A stretch of 37,571 nt of DNA from Candidatus Doudnabacteria bacterium (GTDB lineage Bacteria; Patescibacteriota; Doudnabacteria; UBA920), in the NCBI GenBank assembly GCA_023245895.1, contig JAHFJJ010000013.1, positions 1 through 37,571 on the forward strand, written 5' to 3'. The position numbers and the translations under genes are program-made. The notes under the pieces are model-generated. The model was given only the letters and a program-made list of their open reading frames with translations. It was not told the origin of the DNA and ran no database searches. Shown here piece after piece: positions 31,284 through 37,571 of this stretch. The first letter of the stretch is position 1. Every line of letters starts with the position of its first letter.

Positions 31284-31514
31284 TTAATTAAATTGGTAAT
31301 TACTGTCCTCCAGCTGTTTTTTTAACTCTTCCAACTGGGGATAATTTACCATGTATTTTTCCAAAAAAATTATTAACTGCTTCCGGCTTTGGACCATGGG
31401 GCTTACAGGCTCAAAAACCTTAACCAAACCGGCTACGTCGGCCAAAGGGATTTGCCCTTTTTCCAAAAGCCCAGCTAAAAAATTGCTAAAAATACTAATG
31501 TAATTCTCTTTCAT
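31284..31514 (-). CDS. Small helical protein of unknown function downstream of the ATPase
   Basis: 76 residues, all helical by composition: 'YISIFSNFLAGLLEKGQIPLADVAGLVKVF', then 'QSRKQLIIFLEKYMVNYPQLEELKKQLED'. No signal peptide. The spacing to the next gene is 25 bases. It is the first of four small genes after the ATPase, separated from it by a 22-bp-arm palindrome. Confidence 0.65.
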   Translation of the reverse strand: MKENYISIFSNFLAGLLEKGQIPLADVAGLVKVFEPVSPMVQSRKQLIIFLEKYMVNYPQLEELKKQLEDSNYQFN

Positions 31515-31568
31515 AATCTGATTTTAGCAAAAATATGCCGGCCGTGGCAAGACCAGCTACAGCGCTGC

Positions 31569-31615
31569 AATCACAAGGGGAATCCTTGCGCGGCGCAAGG
31601 ATTCCCCTTGTGATT
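31569..31615. repeat. Near-perfect palindrome between the ATPase and the small genes
   Basis: Arms of 22 bases (31569-31590 and 31594-31615) with a CGG loop. The core CAAGGGGAATCCTTGC is shared with the recJ insert at 2464-2500. A run of five T lies on the plus-strand side only, so it could terminate plus-strand transcription but not the minus-strand operon. It begins 2 bases after the ATPase stop codon. Confidence 0.85.
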
Positions 31616-31616
31616 T

Positions 31617-34169
31617 TTACAATCCCCTTTCCACATTAGGCAAAGCTTCAGCCATATTTTCCGCCACCTGTCCGGCTTCCAAAATTTCTTCTTCCACTTC
31701 CGCCCTGGCCCGGCCGTGTTTTAAGCGGGAAAGCTGCCTAATGGCCTGGGCTTGCTGTTCATTGCCGTCTTTAGGCAAAGGGTAGGTAGCCATGTTAAAC
31801 GGTTTGCTGGCCGTGCCGTTGACCATTAATTTCAAATAAGCGTTAAACCTGTCCACATTGACCAAATCAAACTCGTTAAAGGTAGGCTTAAATTCCTTGG
31901 CCATAATTTCACTGTCCTCGGCGCCAATCCTAAAACACACCATGGTGCCGGCGTTGCCGAACACGGCGTCGCGCAAGTCCTTACTGCCCGCTCCTTGCGC
32001 TCCGGCGGCTTGTTCCAGTTGCCCCAAATACTGGTGGGCAATAATTAAGTTAAGGTGGTATTTCCGGGCTTCGGAAAGGATAGATGAAAAAGCGTCGGTA
32101 ATAAAATTCTGGAACTCGTCCACGTACAAATAAAAATCCGGGCGGTCGTCTTCCTTTACATCCGCGCGCGACAGCGCCGCCATCTGTAATTTAGACACAA
32201 TTATCAGACCCAGCAACTTGGCGTTAATTTCGCCCACTTTTCCTTTGGCAAGATTAATCAACAGAATTTTTCTCTTGTCCATGACTTCCCTAAAATTAAA
32301 CGCGGATTTGGGCTGGCCCACAATATTGCGCATCATGGCATTTTCCACAAAACGGCCGACTTTGGAAATTAAGTAGCCCAGCATTTCGGATTTATGGAAG
32401 TCGGACGTTTTGGCCATTTCTTTTTCCCAAAATAACTTAACCACCGGGTCTTTGAGTTTGGAAACTTTGTATTTTTGGAATTCGGTATCCGTAAAAATCC
32501 TGGGGATGTCGGTTATGGTGCCGGGATGCTCTTCGTCGGCCATTAAAGTCAGCATGGCATTCCTCATGTTATGTTCAAACATAGGCCCTAACATTGCCGG
32601 GTCGGTAACTAATTTGTAGAAAATGGAAATCATTTCTTGCACCGCGAAATCTTTCTGCTCCTCGCTGTCCACTTCCAGCATGTTGAGGCCCAAAGGCCTG
32701 TCCATGTCAAAAGGCTCAAATAAAATAACATCTTCCGCGCGCTCTTTGGGCACGTGGGGCAAAATGTCTTCTATAAAATCGCCGTGGGGGTCTATAATGC
32801 ACAAACCTTCGCCGTTCTTTATGTCCTGCACGGACATGTACTTCATAATTTCGGTCTTGCCGGAGCCGGTGCGGCCAATGACATACATATGCCTGCGGCG
32901 GTCGTCGCGCTGCATAAAAACTTTGCTTTCCACGCCGCGGTAAATATTGCGGCCAATAAGCACGCCTTCTTTGGGCAAATTAACAGGCGGCGGCGCCTTT
33001 TTGGAAGTAAGCCACTTAATGTTCGGCGTTTCTATATACGGCGTGGGCAGATGCCATAACGAAGCCAACTCTTCGGTGTTTAAAATACTTTTTATTCCGT
33101 TGTCGCGGAAAACCCGGAAAATATAATCTTTCAAGACTTCATTTTTATCCCGCTTTTTGGGCTTAAGGCCGTTAAACGGCGGCATGTTATATTGCAGGAA
33201 AGATGATAACAGGTTCCTCATGTGCACTTGGGCGCTACCGGGCGTGGAAGATGAAGTAATAAGGCGGATGTTGGTTTTATAACCCGGTCTGCTGGCTTTT
33301 TCTTCCAGTTTTTTTACAATCTCCTGCTGCATTGGGGTGAGCTGGATTGGCGATGCGTACCCGGACAAGTCCTTATGCGTGTGGGAAGGCTGGGCATTTT
33401 TGTTGCCGCCAAAAGCCAGGGCCCTGCCTATGCCGCGCATTAAGCCGACCAACATTCTGTAAACATGTCCGCGCTCAATCATTTCCGGATTTTTTCCCTG
33501 CTGGATTTCCAAAGCCATATGCCTGGGCCTGCTTTGCCAGGTTGTGCCGGCGGGGCTTATTATATACTGTATGGCCGCGCCTTCGTTGTCATCCAGCTTG
33601 CTCATTGCGTTAGTCAGCGCGTTTAGCGGGTCAGTTTCCGTTGTCTTATAAGTCCTAAACGGGTAAACCGACTGCTTGCTTAATTCCAACTCTTCAACTT
33701 CCACTGTGCCGCCTTTTTGGAATGGGTTATAGCCTTTAACCACTTCTATGAAGGAATGGGGATACTGGGCCTGGATTTGTTTTTCCACCAACTGCTGGAG
33801 GTGCTTGGGGCAGTTTACGTAAAAAGCCACCTTTTTGTCCGTACAGGCAATTTCAAAGCTGTAATAATCCTTGCCCAACAGCCAGCCTTTGTGGTGGCCG
33901 GATTCCGAAAGCGTAGTGAATAATTGTTCGGCAATGCCCACCAGCAATTTTTTTTCTTCTTCGCTTTTAGGCCGCTGGTCGTCCTTGTCCGGAGAGCCGT
34001 CCTTGGGCATTTGGATTTCTAAAAACACCCAGTCTTTTATTCTGGGCACCACATGCTTGCTGTGGTAAATGTGGCGTTTAAAATAATAAAAAAAGACTGC
34101 CGCAAAAACGACCGTCAGTACAATTAGAACCAGTATGGCAATATTGATTGTGCTAAACTCAAAGGACAT
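31617..34169 (-). CDS. Membrane-anchored VirD4/TraD-like ATPase
   Basis: 850 residues. An N-terminal membrane helix (about residues 8-29, INIAILVLIVLTVVFAAVFF) leads into a long domain of unknown type (to about 400). The motor domain has Walker A 'VIGRTGSGKTEIM' (about 430-442), 'CIIDPHGDFIEDIL', Walker B 'FYLYVDEFQNF' (about 680-690) and the sensor 'LIIAHQYLGQL'. This is the layout of coupling-type or HerA/FtsK-like hexameric ATPases that move DNA or protein through a membrane. No relaxase or other conjugation gene is in the window. It is probably the centre of the unit with the small genes downstream. A terminal acidic stretch ends the protein. Confidence 0.87.
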   Translation of the reverse strand: MSFEFSTINIAILVLIVLTVVFAAVFFYYFKRHIYHSKHVVPRIKDWVFLEIQMPKDGSPDKDDQRPKSEEEKKLLVGIAEQLFTTLSESGHHKGWLLGKDYYSFEIACTDKKVAFYVNCPKHLQQLVEKQIQAQYPHSFIEVVKGYNPFQKGGTVEVEELELSKQSVYPFRTYKTTETDPLNALTNAMSKLDDNEGAAIQYIISPAGTTWQSRPRHMALEIQQGKNPEMIERGHVYRMLVGLMRGIGRALAFGGNKNAQPSHTHKDLSGYASPIQLTPMQQEIVKKLEEKASRPGYKTNIRLITSSSTPGSAQVHMRNLLSSFLQYNMPPFNGLKPKKRDKNEVLKDYIFRVFRDNGIKSILNTEELASLWHLPTPYIETPNIKWLTSKKAPPPVNLPKEGVLIGRNIYRGVESKVFMQRDDRRRHMYVIGRTGSGKTEIMKYMSVQDIKNGEGLCIIDPHGDFIEDILPHVPKERAEDVILFEPFDMDRPLGLNMLEVDSEEQKDFAVQEMISIFYKLVTDPAMLGPMFEHNMRNAMLTLMADEEHPGTITDIPRIFTDTEFQKYKVSKLKDPVVKLFWEKEMAKTSDFHKSEMLGYLISKVGRFVENAMMRNIVGQPKSAFNFREVMDKRKILLINLAKGKVGEINAKLLGLIIVSKLQMAALSRADVKEDDRPDFYLYVDEFQNFITDAFSSILSEARKYHLNLIIAHQYLGQLEQAAGAQGAGSKDLRDAVFGNAGTMVCFRIGAEDSEIMAKEFKPTFNEFDLVNVDRFNAYLKLMVNGTASKPFNMATYPLPKDGNEQQAQAIRQLSRLKHGRARAEVEEEILEAGQVAENMAEALPNVERGL

Positions 34170-34188
34170 TTATTTTGGTTTTATTTTT

Positions 34189-34299
34189 TGTCACTGCGAG
34201 TGCATCCGAAGCAATCTAATTATCTTTGACAAAGATTGCTTCGTTGGATGTCGTGCCAGAGGCAGATCCGCCTCCGGCTGGACACTGCTCGCAATGACA
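34189..34299. repeat. Composite palindromic element, copy R4
   Basis: The outer arms are TGTCACTGCGAG (34189-34200) and CTCGCAATGACA (34288-34299); a second level pairs GAAGCAATCT with AGATTGCTTC; the GCCAGAGGCAGA module (34255-34278) also found in ruvX is nested inside. It fills the 145-base gap between the ATPase and its upstream neighbour. Confidence 0.85.
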
Positions 34300-34314
34300 G
34301 ACGGCTGTTTATCA

Positions 34315-34683
34315 TTAAGTCGCCCTGTTCTTCATCTCTTCCGTTAGGTCATGCGGATCTGTTTTTTCCATATTAATTTGATCAATGGGTACCTCGCCTC
34401 GCAGGACTCCGGTCAAAAGTTCTTTCATTTCAGAATTTGCTATTGGTCCGGTTTCGGCAGGAGCGGACGGAGAGGGTGGATGCAAGGGACTATCATTAGG
34501 GCCTTTAGGTACTTCTGGTTTGTCGTTAGTCCCAATGTCAAAAGAATTGACCTGTGCAGTATCCACAATAGCAGATTTTTCGGCAGGAGCAGGAGCTAGA
34601 TTTTGCCGACCTTCAGCCTTAGCCTTCAGAGCCTCAAACTGCTTCTGTTCGGCCTCGCTAAGATTTTCGTTAATTTCACTCAT
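34315..34683 (-). CDS. Disordered, acidic, Pro-rich protein of unknown function
   Basis: 122 residues from the ATG at 34683 (a TTG nine bases upstream is also possible). 'MSEINENLSEAEQKQFEALK' begins a short coiled region, then a low-complexity middle rich in Ala/Pro (AEKSAI, PLHPPSPSAPAETGP), then 'MKELLTGVLRGEVPIDQINM' near the end, which could be a short interaction motif. No signal peptide. The consensus promoter at 34719-34747 and an extended -10 at 34697 sit right upstream, so the gene probably opens the ATPase operon with almost no leader. Confidence 0.7.
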   Translation of the reverse strand: MSEINENLSEAEQKQFEALKAKAEGRQNLAPAPAEKSAIVDTAQVNSFDIGTNDKPEVPKGPNDSPLHPPSPSAPAETGPIANSEMKELLTGVLRGEVPIDQINMEKTDPHDLTEEMKNRAT

Positions 34684-34718
34684 AAAATTCAATATAATTA
34701 TACCACAAACGACTAGCT

Positions 34719-34747
34719 ATTATAGGCCTTTTCCAACTTTTTGTCAA
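34719..34747 (-). promoter_or_regulatory. Consensus sigma-70 promoter of the ATPase unit
   Basis: Minus-strand TTGACA (34742-34747), a 17-base spacer and TATAAT (34719-34724). A second, extended -10 (TGGTATAAT) lies at 34697-34705, from which the message would be leaderless or nearly so. It is one of the two perfect promoters in the window. Confidence 0.82.
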
Positions 34748-34817
34748 AGGTTTTGGGTTTAAGCTCCCGATTTGACAAAAAACTAAAAATATAGTAAAAT
34801 ATTAAACTTTTTATTTA

Positions 34818-34845
34818 GAAGAGGTACCCCCTCTTCCATTTTTTT
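34818..34845 (+). terminator. Terminator-like hairpin on the plus strand, between the HAD gene and the ATPase unit
   Basis: GAAGAGG (34818-34824) with CCTCTTC (34830-34836) and a run of seven T at 34839-34845. The T run is on the plus strand, which has no gene here, so the role is uncertain. Confidence 0.4.
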
Positions 34846-34865
34846 ATAATATAGTAAATCCTGTC

Positions 34866-35468
34866 TTACTCTCTAAAAGTTTTCAATGTAGTTTTAAAAT
34901 TTTCAAAATTACTATAAAGTTCGGCGTTAAAGCCAAACTTTTTTGCAGAAGCAATAGCATTGGGCATGTCGTCTAAAACCAAAAACTCATCTTTCCTAAC
35001 ATCAGGAAAACCTTTATAAATTTCTTCCCAATATTGTAGCTCTGGCTTCATATGTCCCAAATAACAGGAAGAAAATAAGCCATCCAAAAAAAAATTTATC
35101 CCCACTTGCTCCCATAAGTATTGGGTGCGATATTTTTCATTGTTGGTCGCCAAATAACACTTAACTCCGGACTGCCTTAAAGTTGCTATATAATCTTTCA
35201 TTTCTAAGTCTAATTCGGCTTCTCCGGAAAACCAATAGTCCAAAAGTTCGTCAACACTCCCCTGCCATTTCCAAATAGGCAGCCAGTATGGCAGGACTTG
35301 TTTTAAATCTTTCTTGCCGACTTCGCATTCCAAAAACTCCCCTTTAAAAAAGGATGTTTCGTCCTGGGCCCTAACATCTATTCCCCGCTCTTCCTTTAAC
35401 CTTTGGCTAAAATATTTTTCGCGCTTTATTATTGGCCCGTCGCAGTCAAACAAAATTACTTTTATCAT
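34866..35468 (-). CDS. HAD-superfamily hydrolase
   Basis: 200 residues. The four HAD motifs are visible: 'LFDCDGPII' (Asp8 nucleophile and Asp10), 'LATNNEK' (motif II Thr), the lysine in 'GHMKPELQY' (motif III) and 'LVLDDMPNAI' (motif IV acidic pair). The size and helical cap between motif I and II fit the beta-phosphoglucomutase/phosphatase-like subgroup. The substrate is not readable. It stands between the secY terminator and the ATPase unit, with an AATTTTATG start context. Confidence 0.87.
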   Translation of the reverse strand: MIKVILFDCDGPIIKREKYFSQRLKEERGIDVRAQDETSFFKGEFLECEVGKKDLKQVLPYWLPIWKWQGSVDELLDYWFSGEAELDLEMKDYIATLRQSGVKCYLATNNEKYRTQYLWEQVGINFFLDGLFSSCYLGHMKPELQYWEEIYKGFPDVRKDEFLVLDDMPNAIASAKKFGFNAELYSNFENFKTTLKTFRE

Positions 35469-35475
35469 AAAATTT

Positions 35476-35503
35476 AAAACCTGCCATTATTATGGCAGGT
35501 TTT
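35476..35503 (-). terminator. Intrinsic terminator after secY
   Basis: AAAACCTGCCAT (35476-35487) and its exact complement (35492-35503) around a 4-base loop, with T-rich flanks on both strands. It lies 50 bases past the secY stop and ends the ribosomal-protein/secretion operon. Confidence 0.82.
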
Positions 35504-35552
35504 AGTGGTTTAGTCATCTGTAATATCTGTCTTTATCTGCGTATTTGTGATC

Positions 35553-36833
35553 TTAAAAGCCCTCATAATCATGCATAGTCAACTGGGCTTCGATTTTCTT
35601 TATAACTTCAATTACTACGGAAACCACAATCAATAATCCGGTGCCGCCGAAAGTCAAGGCGGTTGTGCCGGTAAAATTTTGTAAAATTAAGGGCAGTATG
35701 GCAATTACCGCCAAAAAGAAAGCGCCGGCCAAAGTTATGCGGTTAAGCACCATGCTCAAAAAACCCGCGGTTTGCTGGCCGGGCCTAAGGCCGGGGACAA
35801 AACCGCCATTTTTCTGGACGTTCTCTGCAATTTCGTCCGGGTTAAATACTACAGCGGTGTAAAAATAAGTGAAAGCCATTATTAAAATAAAATACGCTAC
35901 ACCGTAGAATAACCCTTGGGAATTAAACAAGGTGATGGTTTTCTGGGCCAAGCCGGCTAACATGCCGCTTTTGGCGTTAACAAAAAACTGGGCTATCATG
36001 GCCGGGAAAAGCATAACGGAAATGGCAAAAATAATCGGGATAACGCCGGCCTGGTTAAGCCTTAAAGGAAGGTGGGTGTTGACGCCGCCAAAAAGCTTAT
36101 TGCCGCGCACGCGCTTGGCGTAGGCAATGGGGATGTTCCTCTGGGCTTCAGTAACTAAAACTACGCCCGCAATGACTATTAAAGTTATGGCCGCGAAAGC
36201 TAAAACCGTCGGCAATTTGCTTGCGTCATACCAGCTGGTCAAAAAACCAAAGTTGGCCGGGATCCTGGCAACAATGCCGGCAAAGATAATAAGCGACACG
36301 CCGTTGCCAATATCAAACTCCGACATAATTTCCCCGAGCCACATCATTAACATAGTGCCCGCGGTAACGGAAAGCAAAACTGTAAACCACTGGAACGGGC
36401 TAAAGGAACCTAAAACAGCAGCGCCGCCCTGGCTTTGGAGAAGGCGGATAGTGCCAAAAGCCTGCAAGGGAGCCAAGGCAATAGCCATATAGCGGGTATA
36501 CTGGTTAATTTGGGCCCTGCCAGCTTCCCCGCCCTCTTTCTGCATTTCAGCCAAAGAAGGGACAATAATAGTCATTAATTGCATAATAATGGAAGCAGTA
36601 ATGTAAGGGCCCACGCCTAACATGGCAACTGAAAAATTGGTCAGGCCGCCTCCGGAAAAAACGTCTAAAAGATTAAAAAACTGGCTCTGCTGGAAAAAAT
36701 TCTTAAGCCCCGAAGCGTCTATGCCGGCAACCGGAATGTGGGACAAAACGCGGGTAACAAGCAAAAGACCCAGCACAATTAAAATTTTGTTGCGCAGGTC
36801 TTTGGTTTTCCAGATTAAACTTAGTTTGTTCAT
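35553..36833 (-). CDS. secY: Preprotein translocase subunit SecY
   Basis: 426 residues from the ATG at 36833. Ten membrane helices are expected; seen are 'LVTRVLSHIPVAGID' and 'LLDVFSGGGLTNFSVAMLGVGPYITASIIMQL' (the plug and first helices), 'NGVSLIIFAGIVARIP' and 'FTYFYTAVVFNPDEIAENVQKNGGFVPGLRPG' (the cytosolic loop that binds the ribosome and SecA). An in-frame ATG at 36884 would add 17 residues read from the palindromic spacer, so 36833 is preferred. It follows rplO as in other bacteria, but adk, map and infA do not follow; a terminator does. Confidence 0.95.
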   Translation of the reverse strand: MNKLSLIWKTKDLRNKILIVLGLLLVTRVLSHIPVAGIDASGLKNFFQQSQFFNLLDVFSGGGLTNFSVAMLGVGPYITASIIMQLMTIIVPSLAEMQKEGGEAGRAQINQYTRYMAIALAPLQAFGTIRLLQSQGGAAVLGSFSPFQWFTVLLSVTAGTMLMMWLGEIMSEFDIGNGVSLIIFAGIVARIPANFGFLTSWYDASKLPTVLAFAAITLIVIAGVVLVTEAQRNIPIAYAKRVRGNKLFGGVNTHLPLRLNQAGVIPIIFAISVMLFPAMIAQFFVNAKSGMLAGLAQKTITLFNSQGLFYGVAYFILIMAFTYFYTAVVFNPDEIAENVQKNGGFVPGLRPGQQTAGFLSMVLNRITLAGAFFLAVIAILPLILQNFTGTTALTFGGTGLLIVVSVVIEVIKKIEAQLTMHDYEGF

Positions 36834-36904
36834 TTTAGTGGGTAGTTGGTAGTAAGTAGTATGGTAGCCTGGATGGCTACTCACTACCCACTACTTACTA
36901 AATG
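36834..36904. repeat. Palindromic spacer between rplO and secY
   Basis: AGTGGGTAG and CTACCCACT, and GGTAGCC and GGCTACT, are mutually complementary. The end ACTTACTAAATGCTATA repeats that of 19271-19334. The secY ribosome-binding region is inside it and shows no Shine-Dalgarno. Confidence 0.7.
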
Positions 36905-37339
36905 CTATACAATTTTCCCGCCAGCCTTCTCTACCGCTTCCTTAACCGATGCTGAAACTGGGAGGTTGATGTTGAACTTCTTTTTGGTTTCGCCTTTTAA
37001 GACTTTAACTTTTAAAATAGAAGCGTCCACTACGCCTTTGGCGTATAAAGCCTTTAAGTCTACTGTATCACCGTCTTTAAAAACATCCAAATCGGAAAGG
37101 CTAATAACTGTAGCTTTGGAATTTAAAGACCTAAAACCCCTGCTCTTAGGCAGTTGGCGCACAAGGGGCTGGCGGCCGCCTTCAAAAATCGCGGGCATTT
37201 TGGAATGTCCGGTTCTGGCGGTCTGTCCCTTGCCTCCGCGTGTGGAGTAAGTGCCCTTGCCGCTGCCAAGACCACGGCCTACAACTTTTCTGCGGTGGAT
37301 GGATTTGGGGTTCTTTTTGAGTTGATGGAGTTTGATCAT
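36905..37339 (-). CDS. rplO: Large-subunit ribosomal protein L15 (uL15)
   Basis: 144 residues. 'MIKLHQLKKNPKSIHRRKVVGRGLGSGKGTYSTRGGKGQTARTG' is the classic Gly/Arg/Lys-rich N-terminal tail of L15 that threads into 23S rRNA, and 'FEGGRQPLVRQLPKSRGF' is the second conserved block. Length is normal. The preceding gene is rpsE with no rpmD between them, which is characteristic of the Candidate Phyla Radiation. A palindromic spacer lies on each side. Confidence 0.97.
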   Translation of the reverse strand: MIKLHQLKKNPKSIHRRKVVGRGLGSGKGTYSTRGGKGQTARTGHSKMPAIFEGGRQPLVRQLPKSRGFRSLNSKATVISLSDLDVFKDGDTVDLKALYAKGVVDASILKVKVLKGETKKKFNINLPVSASVKEAVEKAGGKIV

Positions 37340-37419
37340 TTTATAAAACTGAATTATGAAGCATGAATTAAGAATTATGATGGGCCCACCCCCTAATTCA
37401 TAATTCCTTATTCCTAATT
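37340..37419. repeat. A+T-rich palindrome between rpsE and rplO
   Basis: GAATTAGGAATAAGGAATTA, then TGAATTAGG, on the minus strand is matched by GAATTATG/GAATTAAG pieces on the other side of GGGCCC. It is the same family as 29407-29489 and 21075-21138. It occupies the place where rpmD would be in most bacteria. Confidence 0.75.
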
Positions 37420-37571
37420 CTATTTTCGCAACTTAAAGAGCGTCTCTTTACTCTTCATTTTCGCGAAAGCCGCGAATACCGCTTTAACGTTGTTAACTTT
37501 GTTGTTGGAACCCAACATTTTACATACAACGTTTTTAACGCCGGCAAGTTCAAACACCTGGCGGGCCGCTC
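37420..37571 (-). CDS. rpsE: Small-subunit ribosomal protein S5 (uS5), C-terminal end
   Basis: The last 50 codons of rpsE, cut by the right edge. 'AARQVFELAGVKNVVCKMLG' then 'SNNKVNNVKAVFAAFAKMKS' corresponds to the C-terminal domain of S5 (usually R.vlelAGi.dvl.K.lGs.n..N.v.At..aL), with a TAG stop at 37420-37422. S5 acts in decoding fidelity and mRNA entry. It is the first gene of this part of the spc operon. Confidence 0.9.
   Translation of the reverse strand, partial: AARQVFELAGVKNVVCKMLGSNNKVNNVKAVFAAFAKMKSKETLFKLRK

Noticed and set aside
1427-34299. A CRISPR array from the recurring repeats
   Set aside because: The copies are thousands of bases apart with no regular spacers and no cas genes.
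34818-34845. Terminator of the HAD hydrolase gene
   Set aside because: The T run lies on the plus strand, the wrong side for a minus-strand transcript; kept only as a low-confidence plus-strand hairpin.
36834-36884. SecY with 17 extra N-terminal residues from an ATG at 36884
   Set aside because: The extra residues are read from a repeat family also found at 19271-19334, and MNKLSLIWKTKDLRNK is the normal SecY start.
1-37571. tRNA, rRNA or known small RNA genes
   Set aside because: No spacer holds a cloverleaf-like sequence or a CCA-type end; the structured spacers are all explained by palindromic elements, promoters or terminators.

Overview
The window looks like a chromosomal segment of an ultra-small Candidate Phyla Radiation bacterium (Patescibacteria, most like Parcubacteria). 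The evidence is the combination of short intergenic spaces, a minimal carbon metabolism made of lower glycolysis plus the non-oxidative pentose-phosphate branch, divergent versions of universal enzymes, many start sites without a Shine-Dalgarno sequence, and an spc operon in which rplO follows rpsE directly with no rpmD (L30 is absent across this radiation). TGA is used as a stop (for example in eno, rpe and pgk's upstream neighbour), so the code is not the UGA=Gly code of Gracilibacteria/Absconditabacteria. No rRNA, tRNA, CRISPR array, transposase or phage gene was seen.

Layout. Nearly everything is on the minus strand; the only convincing plus-strand gene is a histidine-phosphatase family protein (727-1323) with its own consensus promoter and terminator. 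Reading the minus strand in transcription order from the right: the end of rpsE, then rplO and secY, closed by a terminator at about 35490; a HAD-family hydrolase; a six-gene unit (34683 to 30326) with a consensus promoter and a terminator, containing a membrane-anchored VirD4/TraD-like ATPase and small unrecognised proteins, one His-rich; a conserved unknown, a GtrA-like membrane protein and a secreted zinc metallopeptidase; dnaX; a large Cys-rich exported unknown; htrA-ruvX-prepilin; then the carbon block galT, tpiA, rpiB, rpe, doxX-like, split transketolase (N and C subunits), PfkB kinase, gap, a small membrane protein and pgk; a TrpR-like regulator and a DHCR24-like FAD oxidoreductase; eno; gpmI; a 1150-residue secreted protein with a beta-helix-like centre; recJ; and a partial gene at the left edge.

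How the genes work together. gap, pgk, gpmI, eno and tpiA give lower glycolysis. Transketolase, rpe and rpiB interconvert pentose and triose/hexose phosphates, and a PfkB kinase may feed sugars in. No pyruvate kinase, aldolase or classical phosphofructokinase is in the window. The two secreted proteins share a repeated surface-type domain, which suggests a common cell-envelope attachment or assembly role.

The most striking structure is not a gene. Families of palindromic elements occur between genes, nested inside one another, and in frame inside conserved genes (recJ twice, dnaX, ruvX twice). One 38-bp module is present in opposite coding orientations in recJ and dnaX (37 of 38 positions identical), and because it is palindromic it encodes the same hexapeptide, VRLRRT, in both. 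This resembles the Rickettsia palindromic elements in principle, but here the elements are modular and nested. The second notable system is a TrpR-like regulator flanked by two copies of one long palindromic operator: one in its own promoter region, the other covering its stop codon and preceding the FAD oxidoreductase gene.
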